NCBI RefSeq assembly: GCF_001655615.1
Contig: NZ_CP011567.1
Coordinates: 3,171,001-3,235,000, forward strand
Direction: 5' to 3'
DNA from: Pseudomonas sp. GR 6-02
Lineage (GTDB): Bacteria; Pseudomonadota; Gammaproteobacteria; Pseudomonadales; Pseudomonadaceae
Length of the DNA: 64,000 nt
Shown here: one piece after another, positions 57,590 through 64,000 of the stretch
How positions within the stretch are numbered: position 1 is the first letter of the stretch
How the letters are laid out: each line of letters opens with the position of its first letter
Position numbers and translations under genes: made by a program
The notes under the pieces: model-generated
Seen by the model: only the letters and a program-made list of their open reading frames with translations
Told to the model about the DNA's origin: nothing
The model's database searches: none

Positions 57590-57597
57590 AATAACAA
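57590..57597 (+). promoter_or_regulatory. Hfq/Crc-type motif in leader, copy 2
   Basis: AATAACAA is a perfect AAYAAYAA motif inside the same 14-base block as copy 1 (57589-57602), 38 bases from the ATG. It suggests catabolite repression of this transcript by Hfq and Crc. Confidence 0.55.
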
Positions 57598-57639
57598 AAG
57601 ACACTGCATTTGGCTCCCGCCAGATGACGGAGGTTTCCG

Positions 57640-57822
57640 ATGCGCCCGATTCTTTTTTCCTGCCTGGCCGTGACCCTGATCTCACTCGCCATTTACTCCA
57701 TTCATAGCTTCTACTCGCGGGGTTCTTATGGCGCTTTTGGCTCCGCGGTATCCAGGCACGTGGCGGTCTCCCAGCCGAATTATCCCGTCGCCAGCATGGG
57801 CGAAGTCTTCAGAAGTTTTTGA
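57640..57822 (+). CDS. 60-aa single-pass membrane microprotein, copy 2
   Basis: The ATG has GGAGG nearby (ACGGAGGTTTCCG). The protein starts MRPILFSCLAVTLISLAIYS, one helix, has a serine/glycine-rich middle, and ends YPVASMGEVFRSF, which matches the end of copy 1 (PVAS, then F-x2-F). It precedes the FadJ-like gene by 68 bases on the same strand, so it is probably the first gene of that transcript. Function is unknown. Confidence 0.72.
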   Translation: MRPILFSCLAVTLISLAIYSIHSFYSRGSYGAFGSAVSRHVAVSQPNYPVASMGEVFRSF

Positions 57823-57890
57823 TAAACCGCCGTTTCCGAGCTGAAGAACGCCGATTTCAATACCCTGGAAATGCCAGTAAGGGCTCCCCA

Positions 57891-60002
57891 ATGTGCGACC
57901 TCATCCACTATCGTGTCGAAGACGGTCTGGCCCTGATAGGCCTGAACCGTGCACCGGTCAACGCACTCGATCAGTCATTGCGCGCAGCTCTCATCAATGC
58001 CTGCGAGCGCGCTGCTGCCGACATTACCGTGGGGGCCATTATTCTCTATGGCGCACAGGGGCTGTTCAGTGCCGGTGCCGATATCAAGGAGTTTGGCACC
58101 GAGGCCTGCTTTGCCGAACCCAGCTTGCCCGGTACCCTGACACGCCTGAGCGAAATCCATAAACCATTGGTTGCCGCGCTTGGCACACTGGCGCTGGGAG
58201 GAGGGCTGGAGCTGGCCCTGGCCTGTGGATACCGGATTGGCGAGCCGGGTGCGCGGATGGGACTGTCGGAAATCAATCTGGGCCTGTTACCCGGCGCTGG
58301 CGGAACCCAACGCCTGCCCAGGCTGATCGGCGCCGAATCGGCACTGAACCTGATTCTGTCCGGTGAACAGATCGATGCTGAGCGCGCTCGCATGCTAGGC
58401 ATCCTCGACCGCATCGCCGCCAGTGCCGAGCAGTTGCTGGATGAAGCGCGTGCTTATGCCCATGAGCTGATCGACTGCGGCGCCCCCGCGCGGCCGGCAG
58501 AGGCCTGGCCAAACCCCGCCGAAGACCTGCCGGATGATTTCCTCGAGCGTTACCGCGTTGAGCATGAACCCCGCTGGAAAAGCCGTCTGGCGCCACGTCT
58601 GGTGCTCTCTGCGTTGGAAGCAGCCTGCCTGTTGCCGATGGAAGAAGGGCTCGTGCGGGAACTGACGTTGTTCAAGCAGGCTGAGGCGTCACGCCAGTCC
58701 AGGGCGCTGCGCCATGTGTTCTTCGCTGAACGTGAAGCCCGGCGTATTCCGCAGATCGAGGCAGCCGTTGCACTGCGCAAGATCAACAAGATTGCGGTAA
58801 TCGGTGCCGGCACCCTCGGTTGTGGTATCGCCATGAACTTCGCCGATGTCGGCATTCCCGTGGCGTTAATGGACCTAGATGGTCGTACGCTGAATCGTGG
58901 CCTCAAGCGAGTTCGCGAAAACTATCAACTTAGCGTCAAGCGCGGAAAGCTGAGCGCCGTACAAGTGCAACAGCGGATGGAGTTGTTGTTTGGCACGCTC
59001 GACTATGCAGACCTGTCTGATGCCGACCTGGTCATCGAGGCGGTGTGCGAGAAGATGGAAATCAAACAGCAGGTGTTTCTCTCTCTGGAGAAGTTCTGCA
59101 AGCCGGGTGTCATTCTCGCGACCAACACCTCATCGCTCGATATCGACGCGCTCGCGGCGACCGTTTCCCGCCCGCAAGATGTGATTGGTCTGCATTTTTT
59201 CACTCCTGCCAACGTCATGCGTCTGGTGGAAATTGTGCGTTGCCAAGCCACGGCGCCGGACGTGGTGGCCACCGCCATGGACATCGCCGGGCGTATCGGC
59301 AAGCTTCCGGTCATCTCGGGGAACGGCGCAGGTTCTATTGGCAATCGCATGCTCGAACCTTATGCCCGCGAAGCCCATCGCCTGGTGTTGGAGGGGGCGA
59401 CACCGGCACAGGTCGATGCTGTGCTGACCGGTCTGGATTTGAACATGGGTGTATTCAGCATGCTGGATCTGACCGGTATCGATGTGAGTTTCTTGATGCG
59501 CGAGGCTAATCGCGCGGCCATTGCCCATGACCAAAGCTATTGCTGCCTCGCTGAAGAACTGTATGCCTTGGGGCGATACGGTCAGAAGAGTGGGCGTGGC
59601 TTTTATCTCTACGAAGGACGTAGCCGTACGGAAGACAAAGAGATCGTCACGCTGGCCGAACAGCTTGCCAGGGAACTCAACGTTACCCGGCGTTGCATTG
59701 AAGACCTGGAGATCCATGATCGTTGCTTGTTCACGATGATCAACGAGGGGATCCGCTTGCTGGACGAAGGCATTGCCTTGCGCGCCAGCGACATTGATCT
59801 GGTGTGGATCAACGGCTACGGATTTCCCGCCCATCTCGGCGGCCCGATGCATTACGCAGAACAGTTGGGCCTGGACACGGTGCTCAATCGCATCCTCCAC
59901 TATCGCCACGTGCAGGGCGAATACGGCGAGATGTGGTTCCGACCGGCGGCGCTGCTGGAGCGTCTGGTCGCCGCCGGCAAGTGTCGCATCGAAAAAATCT
60001 GA
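57891..60002 (+). CDS. Bifunctional enoyl-CoA hydratase/3-hydroxyacyl-CoA dehydrogenase (FadJ-like)
   Basis: This 703-aa protein has an N-terminal crotonase domain (oxyanion-hole region GAQGLFSAGADIKEFG near residue 55 and GGGLELALACGYRI near 105) and a C-terminal NAD-dependent dehydrogenase with Rossmann motif VIGAGTLGCGIAMNFADVG near 305 plus catalytic HFFTPANVMRLVEIV near 435. Its length matches FadJ/FadB-type multifunctional proteins of beta-oxidation. The ATG at 57891 has AAGGG upstream; an in-frame start at 57819 overlaps the microprotein. No thiolase follows, so it may serve a specialised acyl substrate such as the one processed by the SDR and DUF1302 genes next to it. Confidence 0.88.
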   Translation: MCDLIHYRVEDGLALIGLNRAPVNALDQSLRAALINACERAAADITVGAIILYGAQGLFSAGADIKEFGTEACFAEPSLPGTLTRLSEIHKPLVAALGTLALGGGLELALACGYRIGEPGARMGLSEINLGLLPGAGGTQRLPRLIGAESALNLILSGEQIDAERARMLGILDRIAASAEQLLDEARAYAHELIDCGAPARPAEAWPNPAEDLPDDFLERYRVEHEPRWKSRLAPRLVLSALEAACLLPMEEGLVRELTLFKQAEASRQSRALRHVFFAEREARRIPQIEAAVALRKINKIAVIGAGTLGCGIAMNFADVGIPVALMDLDGRTLNRGLKRVRENYQLSVKRGKLSAVQVQQRMELLFGTLDYADLSDADLVIEAVCEKMEIKQQVFLSLEKFCKPGVILATNTSSLDIDALAATVSRPQDVIGLHFFTPANVMRLVEIVRCQATAPDVVATAMDIAGRIGKLPVISGNGAGSIGNRMLEPYAREAHRLVLEGATPAQVDAVLTGLDLNMGVFSMLDLTGIDVSFLMREANRAAIAHDQSYCCLAEELYALGRYGQKSGRGFYLYEGRSRTEDKEIVTLAEQLARELNVTRRCIEDLEIHDRCLFTMINEGIRLLDEGIALRASDIDLVWINGYGFPAHLGGPMHYAEQLGLDTVLNRILHYRHVQGEYGEMWFRPAALLERLVAAGKCRIEKI

Positions 60003-60005
60003 AAA

Positions 60006-60087
60006 ATCCTCTTTCTCCGGGGGAGGGCCAGGATAAGGGCGACCACGCATCACCCATACCCTGGCCCGAACCCGGAGGAAGGGGGCC
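60006..60087. repeat. Imperfect inverted repeat between the FadJ-like and SDR genes
   Basis: CTTTCTCCGGGGGAGGGCCAG on the left pairs with CTGGCCCGAACCCGGAGGAAG on the right across about 40 bases. It resembles the GC-rich CCTCTCC-type intergenic palindromes of Pseudomonas and might weaken read-through from the FadJ-like gene. Confidence 0.5.
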
Positions 60088-60146
60088 TGTCTGCCTGTAA
60101 AACGCGCTAGCGCAAGACGTACCGTCATTCTTTTCGAGGTGTATTG

Positions 60147-60929
60147 ATGACTCACGATTTCGCCCAGAACTTTTCCCTTGCCGACCGAACCGTGTTGATC
60201 ACCGGTGCCTCCAGCGGCATCGGTGCGCACCTGGCACGGGTCGCCGCTCGTGCCGGCGCCCGGGTGGTTCTGACTGCGCGGCGCCTCGAAAGGCTTGAAC
60301 AAGTGGCCAGGGACATTGAGTGGGAGAGCGGCCAGGCGCTGTCGGTCGCACTCGACGTCACTGACCGGGCCAGCGTCGAGGCGGCCTTCGATGTTGCCCA
60401 GACGCATTTCGGCGTGGTCGACGTGGTCCTCAATAACGCCGGCATTGGCAACGGCCAGCGCCCGCTGGAGATCAGTGAAGAGCAGTGGCGCGCCATGCTT
60501 TCGACCAATCTGGACGGTGTCTGGCGGGTGGCTCAGGTCGCCGCGCAACGGCTGGCCAAGGCCGGGCGTGGCGGTAGCATCGTCAACGTTGCCTCGATTC
60601 TTGGATTGCGCGTCGGAACCGGTTACAGCCATTACTGCGCCGCAAAAGCCGGCGTGGTGCAATTGACCAAGTCACTGGCGCTGGAGCTTGCGCGGTACAA
60701 CATCCGGGTCAACGCCATCGCGCCGGGCTACTTCAAGACCGAAATGAACGAAGACTTTTTCGACGGCGACAAGGGCAACAGCTACATTCGTGAGCTGGTG
60801 CCCATGCGCCGATTGGGCGAGCTGCACGAACTGGCAGGCCCCTTTCTACTGCTGGCGAGCGACGCCGGTACATTCATGACTGGCAGCGTGCTGGCCGTGG
60901 ATGGCGGCCATCTGGTCAGCAGCATCTGA
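60147..60929 (+). CDS. Short-chain dehydrogenase/reductase
   Basis: This 260-aa SDR has the cofactor motif TGASSGIGAHLA near residue 18, NNAGIGN near 95 and the catalytic YSHYCAAKAG with serine and tyrosine near 145-165. It should oxidise or reduce an alcohol or keto group with NAD(P). GAGGTG precedes the ATG at 60147. It lies after the FadJ-like gene and before a divergent TetR gene, consistent with a lipid or steroid-like pathway. Confidence 0.88.
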   Translation: MTHDFAQNFSLADRTVLITGASSGIGAHLARVAARAGARVVLTARRLERLEQVARDIEWESGQALSVALDVTDRASVEAAFDVAQTHFGVVDVVLNNAGIGNGQRPLEISEEQWRAMLSTNLDGVWRVAQVAAQRLAKAGRGGSIVNVASILGLRVGTGYSHYCAAKAGVVQLTKSLALELARYNIRVNAIAPGYFKTEMNEDFFDGDKGNSYIRELVPMRRLGELHELAGPFLLLASDAGTFMTGSVLAVDGGHLVSSI

Positions 60930-60937
60930 TGATCCAC

Positions 60938-61519
60938 TCAGTGACTGGCCACCAAAAGGGCCAGCGCAGTGCAAGCCGTCTCGGTTTCGGCCCTCAGGCG
61001 TTGCAGATCGCCATGGGCAGACCACGCAATGGTCAACCCATCGACCAGATGAATCAGCAGTCGGCTCACAGCCTTCAAAAACGCCTCTTCCAACTCAGCC
61101 CCCATGGCTCGTTCCAGCGCCTGCTCCGTCGCCTCGATGGCCACTGAGTAGATCTTGCTCGCCATTTCGGGGTCATTGCGCATCGCCCAGAAGAACAACT
61201 CTATCTGCGCCTTGGCCGCGTCCGGATGGTCGATGAACCACGTGATCAATTGCCGTAAAACTTCCGCCGCGGTTTCAGCGGCTGTCGTCCCGGCAGGCAC
61301 ATGCTCCAGGGCTTGATGAGGCAGATTGAACAGCGATTCGTAGACTGCATAAAAGAGATCGTTCTTGGTGTGGAACACGTAGTGCAACGATGCCAAGGGA
61401 CAACCGGCCGCCGCCGCAATGCGCCGGGTAGTCGCATTGGCGACGCCGTGTTCGGCAATCACCTTGACCGTCGCTTCAACGAAATCCTGCCTGCGTAATT
61501 CAGCGCCCATTCTGGCCAT
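60938..61519 (-). CDS. TetR-family regulator
   Basis: This 193-aa repressor-type protein has an HTH (TRRIAAAAGCPLASLHYVFHTKNDLFYAVYESL, residues about 30-60) and a helical ligand-binding part. It is convergent with the SDR gene (8 bases) and divergent from the DUF1329 gene 405 bases away. The dyad at 61822-61843 in that gap is its likely operator. The ligand is probably an acyl-CoA or related compound, but this is inferred. Confidence 0.84.
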   Translation of the reverse strand: MARMGAELRRQDFVEATVKVIAEHGVANATTRRIAAAAGCPLASLHYVFHTKNDLFYAVYESLFNLPHQALEHVPAGTTAAETAAEVLRQLITWFIDHPDAAKAQIELFFWAMRNDPEMASKIYSVAIEATEQALERAMGAELEEAFLKAVSRLLIHLVDGLTIAWSAHGDLQRLRAETETACTALALLVASH

Positions 61520-61659
61520 AGATCAGCAATCTCCAATATTTCCTGACGCCCCGTGGCGGCGGTGGGCGGTGTCGACGCTAGCGGATGCTACAGCAACGAA
61601 TCGCCAAACGTCATGGATGCCTGTGCGTTGCGAAACCGTTGCACCATTATTGGTAACGA

Positions 61660-61701
61660 GTGTTTCGTTAATTCCCGGTTTGGTGCGTGCCAACGAAACA
61701 C
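61660..61701. promoter_or_regulatory. Inverted repeat upstream of the sigma-54 promoter
   Basis: Perfect arms GTGTTTCGTT (61660-61669) and AACGAAACAC (61692-61701) lie 22 bases apart. It is about 100-140 bases before the sigma-54 element, the normal position of an enhancer-binding protein site. Partial copies (CAACGAA at 61594, TTGCGAAACCGTTGC at 61628) lie further upstream. Confidence 0.6.
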
Positions 61702-61795
61702 CTAGCTACGTTTTGAGAAACCATCGTTGGCCAAATCTTCCCGAGGTTCCCCCAATCGATTGATAAAAAACAACTATTTCCAACGCTGTGGATCT

Positions 61796-61811
61796 TGGCA
61801 CCGGCCTTGCT
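61796..61811 (+). promoter_or_regulatory. Sigma-54 (-24/-12) promoter
   Basis: TGGCACC-GGCC-TTGCT matches the consensus TGGCACG-N4-TTGCW with the required 10 bases between GG and GC. Transcription would start near 61820, about 105 bases before the DUF1329 start codon. Confidence 0.8.
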
Positions 61812-61821
61812 TTGATCAAAC

Positions 61822-61843
61822 GACTTGGTCATTTGATCAAGTC
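61822..61843. promoter_or_regulatory. Dyad at the predicted transcript start, likely TetR operator
   Basis: Arms GACTTGGTCA and TGATCAAGTC (one mismatched pair) flank TT. TTTGATCAA also occurs twice, 21 bases apart (61811 and 61832). The place is right for repression of the sigma-54 transcript by the divergent TetR protein. Confidence 0.55.
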
Positions 61844-61924
61844 AGATGATTAGGTTAGCGCAGGCAACGTGTTACCGCCTTAAAAACGGACACATTGCTG
61901 ATCAAGGCCCACGAGGATCCTCCA

Positions 61925-63349
61925 ATGAACACAGTAATTGAGTGCCCCAATAATGAAGTCTTCACACGGGGCGGGATCAGACATCTGATTGCGGCCATCG
62001 CCGCATCGGCTTTCATCTGTACGGGGCAAGCGGCAGAAAAGGATCCTGCGTTGCTCGGTACCCAATTGACCCCACTGGGAGGCGAGGTCGCGGCGAGCGC
62101 CGATGGTGTCATTCCGGCCTGGACGCCACCAGGCCCACAGGGTGCCAGCTGGAGTCATGGCCAAGTGCGCGGGCAGCAATGGAAGTTCAAGGACGACAAA
62201 CCGCTGTTCAGAATCGATTCGGGCAACGTCGCGAAATACGCCAGCAAGCTTTCGCCTGGCCAGGTGGAAATGTTCAAAAAGATTCCGGGTTACCGGATGG
62301 ATGTGTACCCGACGCGTCGCAGTTGTGGCGTACCCGATTTCGTTGCAGAAAACACCAAAAAGAACGTCGGTTTCGCCAAACTCGACGGCGATGGCCTGGC
62401 GCTGCAGGAAGCCTACGTGCCCGGTATTCCGTTTCCGTTTCCGACCTCGGGTGCCGAGGTCATGTGGAACATGAAAATGCGCTACCGCGGCGTCGGCTTC
62501 GATATGTCGAAAACCGTTTCCGGGATTTCGCCACGCAAGGGCAGTGAAGACTGGCTGCGAACCTCCACCGACTGGTTCATGTACACGCCATGGGGAGTGA
62601 AGGGCAGTGCGCTGTTTTCCTCATTCGATCGCCTCGAAGTCGCGACCTACTTCAGCTACTCCGACCCCGCAGCCCTTGCCGGGCAGGCCGGGGTGGTGAC
62701 TACCAAGGCTGGCGAGCAAGCCACCACGTTCTACTACTTCCCGGGCCAGCGCCGCGTACGTCGCATGCCGGCGTATTCCTACGATGCGCCGCAAATCGGT
62801 CTCGATAACCAGTACACCATCGATGAGTCCAATGTGTTCTTCGGCCCGATGGATCGCTTCGACTGGAAGCTGGTCGGCAAGCAGGAAATGCTCGTGCCCT
62901 ACAACTCGTTCGGTGCCTACGACAACTCGGCGAAGATCGAGGATGTGGCCAAGCGCGACTTCATCGCCCCCGAATCGCGCCGCTATGAAATGCACCGTGT
63001 CTGGGTGGTCGAGGCCACCGTACGCCAGGGCATGCGCCATCAGGCGCCGAAGCGCCTGTTCTACATCGACGAAGACAGCTGGAACGCGCTGATGGCGGTG
63101 GATTACGACAAGCAAGGGCAAATCTGGAAAGTCCGCGAGGGTTACACGATCCCGGTCTACGAGACTGGCACCTGCGATATGGAAGCCCAGGCGCAATACA
63201 ACCTCGTTGATGGTCGCTACCTGTACGACATGACATCAATTGGTACCGGCAAGAACGACCATCGCTGGCTGACCGATAGCGCCAACAACCCTCGTCTGAA
63301 ACGCGACTTCTACACCTCAGACAATCTGCGCGCCACCAGCGAACGCTAA
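61925..63349 (+). CDS. DUF1329-family exported protein
   Basis: This 474-aa protein starts with a cationic stretch and a hydrophobic export signal (about residues 20-38, cleaved near GQAAEK). The mature part holds the LolA/LolB-like DUF1329 fold (LGTQLTPLGGEVAASADG at the start). GAGGAT lies before the ATG at 61925. DUF1329 proteins nearly always precede DUF1302 outer-membrane proteins, as here, and are thought to pass hydrophobic molecules across the periplasm. Confidence 0.88.
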   Translation: MNTVIECPNNEVFTRGGIRHLIAAIAASAFICTGQAAEKDPALLGTQLTPLGGEVAASADGVIPAWTPPGPQGASWSHGQVRGQQWKFKDDKPLFRIDSGNVAKYASKLSPGQVEMFKKIPGYRMDVYPTRRSCGVPDFVAENTKKNVGFAKLDGDGLALQEAYVPGIPFPFPTSGAEVMWNMKMRYRGVGFDMSKTVSGISPRKGSEDWLRTSTDWFMYTPWGVKGSALFSSFDRLEVATYFSYSDPAALAGQAGVVTTKAGEQATTFYYFPGQRRVRRMPAYSYDAPQIGLDNQYTIDESNVFFGPMDRFDWKLVGKQEMLVPYNSFGAYDNSAKIEDVAKRDFIAPESRRYEMHRVWVVEATVRQGMRHQAPKRLFYIDEDSWNALMAVDYDKQGQIWKVREGYTIPVYETGTCDMEAQAQYNLVDGRYLYDMTSIGTGKNDHRWLTDSANNPRLKRDFYTSDNLRATSER

Positions 63350-63370
63350 CAGCAGTTTCCGGGAACAGAC

Positions 63371-64000
63371 ATGAAAAAAATAATCAGTAAAACCTCAGGT
63401 CTTGTCATCGCGTGTGCAACCCCATTTGCCATGGCGTTCACCTTTGAAACCGAAAACATTCACGGCTCATTTGATTCCACCCTCGCCGTGGGCATGGGGC
63501 TGCGCACCGAGTCTCGCGGCTGCAACCTCATCACCAGTGGGGCCAGCGGGCACAACCCTCCCAGCGGTTGTCTGTCGCCCAGCGCCAATATCGGTGATCA
63601 GGGCGACCTGAACTACGACAGGGGTGACTTGTTCACCAACTACATCAAGGGCACCCATGAATTGGTGCTGAAGTTTCCCGAAGACTACACGTTCATGGCG
63701 CGCGGTAGCTGGATCCGTGATTTTGCGGCGACCGACACCAGCGGCGCGTTGTCGGCCAACCGGCCAGAAGGCGTCGGCAACGACGGCCTCACCAGCGATG
63801 CTCGGGATGATCTGGAGTTCAAGGCTCGCCTGCTCGATCTGTGGGTGAGCAAGAGCTTCGATGTCGGTGACCAGCGTGTCCGCGCTCGTCTGGGCAATCA
63901 GGTAATCAACTGGGGCGAGAGCTTGTTCGCTGCCGGCGGCATCAACAATACCAACGCTTACGATGTCATGGCGTTGTCGCGACCCGGCACCCAGCTCAAG
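63371..64000 (+). CDS. DUF1302-family outer-membrane protein, 3' end beyond window
   Basis: The first 210 codons are present. The N-terminus is MKKIISKTSGLVIACATPFAMA, an export signal, then FTFETENIHGSFDSTLAVGMGLR, a first beta strand, and NWGESLFAAGGINNTNAYD, the family core. DUF1302 proteins are large outer-membrane beta barrels of about 550-650 aa. It starts 21 bases after DUF1329, so both belong to the sigma-54 operon. The frame is open at the right edge. Confidence 0.88.
   Translation, partial: MKKIISKTSGLVIACATPFAMAFTFETENIHGSFDSTLAVGMGLRTESRGCNLITSGASGHNPPSGCLSPSANIGDQGDLNYDRGDLFTNYIKGTHELVLKFPEDYTFMARGSWIRDFAATDTSGALSANRPEGVGNDGLTSDARDDLEFKARLLDLWVSKSFDVGDQRVRARLGNQVINWGESLFAAGGINNTNAYDVMALSRPGTQLK

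Noticed and set aside
59130..60662. 510-aa minus-strand open frame
   Set aside because: Spans the antisense of the FadJ-like and SDR genes and the repeat between them; no protein-like features.

Overview
The window is chromosomal DNA of a fluorescent-group Pseudomonas. The evidence is a mexCD-oprJ efflux operon flanked by nfxB- and esrC-type repressor genes, a split pqiAABC cluster, a Pseudomonas-type REP pair, a remnant of an MvaT (H-NS-like) gene, and uniformly GC-rich coding sequence. Most genes are intact and belong to well-known families. No tRNA, rRNA or CRISPR array was recognised.

Region 1 (1-16 kb) is an envelope and lipid A locus interrupted by iron transport. It holds the 5' part of arnB, running off the left edge; an iron ABC transporter (fbpCBA-like) with a Fur-like box; an OmpR-type two-component system divergent from an unusual SecD-SecF fusion with a duplicated C-terminal domain; two GT39/ArnT-like transferases; an Ais-like histidine phosphatase; and an orphan sensor kinase. 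Region 2 (16-30 kb) holds pqiC-pqiB-pqiA2-pqiA1 (lipid transport), a REP pair, a polyamine uptake and catabolism set (FAD oxidase, PotF-like binding protein, PuuA-like ligase) with a divergent AraC regulator, and a three-gene drug or aromatic-acid efflux operon (NodT/HlyD/DUF2955).

Region 3 (29-41.5 kb) holds a Cache-sensor/LuxR-regulator pair divergent from cstA-ybdD, a SulP transporter, a 1.3 kb gene-poor stretch with a small gene and a perfect Anr/FNR box, then the Anbu proteasome cluster (ATP-grasp, alpha-E, transglutaminase, Anbu). Region 4 (41.5-47.9 kb) is a catabolic island of GntR, MFS, amidohydrolase and GntP genes, bordered by degraded gene pieces: an OprD porin tail on the left, and MvaT, transposase and histidine-kinase fragments on the right.

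Region 5 (47.9-64 kb) holds the most interesting structure. Two tandem AraC-family genes lie next to a 48-aa membrane microprotein gene. A paralogous microprotein gene (60 aa) lies 7.5 kb away, on the far side of nfxB-mexCD-oprJ-esrC, and precedes a FadJ-like/SDR/DUF1329/DUF1302 lipid-type catabolic cluster. Both microprotein genes carry the same upstream architecture at exactly the same distances: two 16-bp direct half-sites 21 bp apart, 88 bp from the start codon, and a perfect AAYAAYAA Hfq/Crc-type motif in the leader. The DUF1329/DUF1302 genes have a separate control region with a textbook sigma-54 promoter, an upstream inverted repeat and a dyad at the expected transcript start next to a divergent TetR gene.
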